Shown piece after piece: positions 14,247 to 16,345 of a DNA stretch of 16,345 bases. The stretch is taken from assembly GCA_900321645.1 (NCBI GenBank), contig ONWZ01000005.1, positions 1-16,345 on the forward strand, read 5' to 3'. The notes beneath the pieces are model-generated. The model saw only the letters and a list, made by a program, of their open reading frames with translations. It was not told the DNA's origin and searched no databases. Both the position numbers and the translations under genes were made by a program. The DNA comes from an uncultured Eubacteriales bacterium. GTDB taxonomy: Bacteria; Bacillota_I; Bacilli_A; RF39; UBA660. Every line of letters begins with the position of its first letter. The stretch's first letter is position 1.

Positions 14247-16345
14247 ATGAACTATAATGGGCTTAATGATAGTGAAGTTATTATAAATAGAGAGAAATAT
14301 GGTAGTAATACATTTAGTAAAAAGAAACAAGATACATTCTTTAAATTATTATTAGAAACATTTTCTGATCCAATCATTAAAATATTATTAATTGCTTTAG
14401 GAATTAAAACAATTTTTTTAATTAAAGATTTTGATTGGTATGAAACAATTGGAATTGTCATAGCTATTATGGTTGCATCTCTTATCTCAAGTATTTCAGA
14501 GTATGGTTCGATGCAAGCCTTTAATAAATTAACCGAGGAATCATCAAAAATAAATGCGAGAGTTAAAAGAAATGGACAAGTTAAAGAGATTCCAGTTAGT
14601 GAAATTGTCGTCGATGATATTGTTTTACTGGGTACGGGGGATAAAATTCCAGCTGATGGAATAATTGTATCCGGTAGTATTTCAGTTGATGAGTCAATGA
14701 TAAATGGGGAAACTAAAGAAGTATATAAAGGACAAGATAATAGAGAAGTATATATGGGAACTGTCGTATATTCTGGCGAAGCCTTAATGTTAGTAAGATG
14801 TGTCGGGGATAATACTTTTTATGGTAAGATGGCAATGGAACTGCAAGATGATAATAATGAATCACCACTAAAAATTAGATTATCAAAGTTAGCAAATGAT
14901 ATTAGCAAAGTAGGTTATATATGTTCTATTTTGGTAGCATTATCATACTTATTCTATATGATAGTTATCAATAATAATTTTGATACTAATTTGATTATGG
15001 AAACGTTAAGTAATGGTAGACTATTATTTGGCTATATTTTAAATGCTCTTACATTATGTGTTAGTATTATTGTCGTCGCAGTACCGGAAGGACTCCCGAT
15101 GATGATTACTTTAGTATTATCATCTAATATGAAAAGAATGCTTAAAAATAATGTTTTAGTGAGAAAACTAGTGGGGATTGAAACAGCAGGGAACATCAAT
15201 ATTTTATTTACTGATAAAACAGGCACTTTAACCAAAGGAAAAATGGAAGTAATTGGCTTTTTAGATAGTGAAGGGAAAAAGATAGATTATTCATTTATGA
15301 ATAAAAAGATAAAAGAAATGTTTAATATGAGTATGTTTATCAATAATGAAAGTGTTTATGATAAGGAAAATAATAAAATAGTCGGTGGTAATATTACCGA
15401 TCGGGCATTATTTGATTATGTTAAAGGATACAACACGGATTATGAATTAATAAAAAGAGAATCATTTTCATCTAAAAATAAATATATGTGGACAAAGATA
15501 AAATACCATAATAAGACCATTAATTTAGTTAAGGGGGCATATGAAATTATTATTAAAATGTGTAATAGTTATTATGATAAAGATGGCGATAAACATGTTT
15601 TAGATAAAACAATGCTTAAAGATATATTACTAAGTAAAAATAGATTAATTGCCTTAGCTATTAATGAAGGTCGTGAAACAATCAATAGTATGACATTACT
15701 TGGTTTTGTTGTTTTAAAGGATGAAATTAGAGAAAATGTTAAAGAAGGAGTAAATTTAGTTAAAAAAGCCGGGATTCAAACGGTAATGATTACGGGTGAT
15801 AATAAAGAAACAGCCGTAGAAATAGCTAAAGAGATAGGAATTGTTGATGATAGTGATGATTTAATTATTACTCATGAACGATTAGAGATAATGAATGATG
15901 AAGAAATAAGTAAAATATTACCTAAGATAAAAGTAATAGCTAGAGCGATGCCTCAAGATAAAAGTAGATTAGTAAAAATTGCCCAAAATTTAGATTTAGT
16001 AGTGGGAATGACCGGTGATGGCGTAAATGATGCTTTAGCTTTAAAAAGAGCTGATGTGGGCTTTGCAATGGGGAGTGGTACAGAAGTTGCTAAAGAAGCG
16101 GCAGATATCGTTATTTTAGATGATAATTTTTATTCCATAATGAATGCTATTTTATATGGTAGAACTATTTTTAAAAGTATTCGCAAATTTATTATTTGTC
16201 AATTAACAATTAATTTTTGCAGTTTATGTGTTTCAATTATTGGACCATTTATTGGCGTGCCAGTTCCAATTACCGTTATTCAAATGCTATGGATTAATAT
16301 GATTATGGATACTTTATCTGGCTTTGCTTTTTCATATGAACCAGC
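14247..16345 (+). CDS. PMCA-type Ca2+-translocating P-type ATPase, 3' end outside the window
   Basis: This P2-type ATPase exports Ca2+ across the membrane using ATP. The visible 699 residues run from the N-terminus through membrane helix 6; about 150-200 more should follow. Aspartate D323 in DKTGT is phosphorylated. Other motifs are NGET at 153-156 (normally TGES; E155 is kept), KGA at 429-431 and TGDGVND with D591. Helix 4 has PEGLP with E281. Helix 5 reads QLTIN with N656, and helix 6 reads WINMIMD with N684 and D688. The last two resemble plasma-membrane (P2B) pumps more than SERCA, implying one Ca2+ per cycle. The nucleotide domain is compact: about 106 residues from D323 to K429. GGGAGG (14237-14242) is 4 bases before ATG 14247. 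It follows a strong terminator, so it is probably its own unit, though no convincing promoter is visible in the 33-base gap. Confidence 0.95.
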   Translation, partial: MNYNGLNDSEVIINREKYGSNTFSKKKQDTFFKLLLETFSDPIIKILLIALGIKTIFLIKDFDWYETIGIVIAIMVASLISSISEYGSMQAFNKLTEESSKINARVKRNGQVKEIPVSEIVVDDIVLLGTGDKIPADGIIVSGSISVDESMINGETKEVYKGQDNREVYMGTVVYSGEALMLVRCVGDNTFYGKMAMELQDDNNESPLKIRLSKLANDISKVGYICSILVALSYLFYMIVINNNFDTNLIMETLSNGRLLFGYILNALTLCVSIIVVAVPEGLPMMITLVLSSNMKRMLKNNVLVRKLVGIETAGNINILFTDKTGTLTKGKMEVIGFLDSEGKKIDYSFMNKKIKEMFNMSMFINNESVYDKENNKIVGGNITDRALFDYVKGYNTDYELIKRESFSSKNKYMWTKIKYHNKTINLVKGAYEIIIKMCNSYYDKDGDKHVLDKTMLKDILLSKNRLIALAINEGRETINSMTLLGFVVLKDEIRENVKEGVNLVKKAGIQTVMITGDNKETAVEIAKEIGIVDDSDDLIITHERLEIMNDEEISKILPKIKVIARAMPQDKSRLVKIAQNLDLVVGMTGDGVNDALALKRADVGFAMGSGTEVAKEAADIVILDDNFYSIMNAILYGRTIFKSIRKFIICQLTINFCSLCVSIIGPFIGVPVPITVIQMLWINMIMDTLSGFAFSYEP

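Overview
The window is strongly AT-rich and every gene lies on the + strand. TGA acts as a stop (3296-3298, 9329-9331) and tryptophan is written TGG throughout, so the code is the standard bacterial one. Short gaps, GGAGG-type ribosome sites and a SufS/SufU-type SUF operon point to a low-GC Firmicute (Bacilli), possibly one of the small-genome, tenericute-like gut lineages. That placement is inference.

Layout. (1) 2-1717: 3' part of a HerA-type DNA-translocase ATPase, cut by the window start and closed by a hairpin terminator. (2) 1795-4923: tightly packed iron-sulfur operon sufC-sufD-like-sufS-sufU with its own -10 box and a terminator. sufB is absent and the SufD-like protein is about half normal size. 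(3) 5013-14180: a 9-kb cluster of membrane and envelope genes. It holds a GT-C-like polytopic protein, two tandem DUF2298 paralogues, an FAD oxidoreductase of the protoporphyrinogen-oxidase-like superfamily and an acyltransferase-3 protein. Promoters lie before the first, third and fifth genes, and the only clear terminator is at the end. (4) 14247-16345: a PMCA-type Ca2+ P-type ATPase, cut by the window end.

How they work together. In the SUF block SufS takes sulfur from cysteine, SufU carries it, and SufC with the SufD-like protein would power or form the scaffold. Block 3 looks like an uncharacterised pathway that builds or modifies an extracytoplasmic glycan or glycolipid: GT-C-fold proteins would use lipid-linked sugar donors, the acyltransferase would decorate the product, and the oxidoreductase would modify a sugar or lipid intermediate. 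The family calls are well supported; the chemistry is inference. The Ca2+ pump is probably a separate unit.

I saw no rRNA, tRNA, CRISPR array or insertion sequence, and no gene-free stretch longer than about 100 bases.
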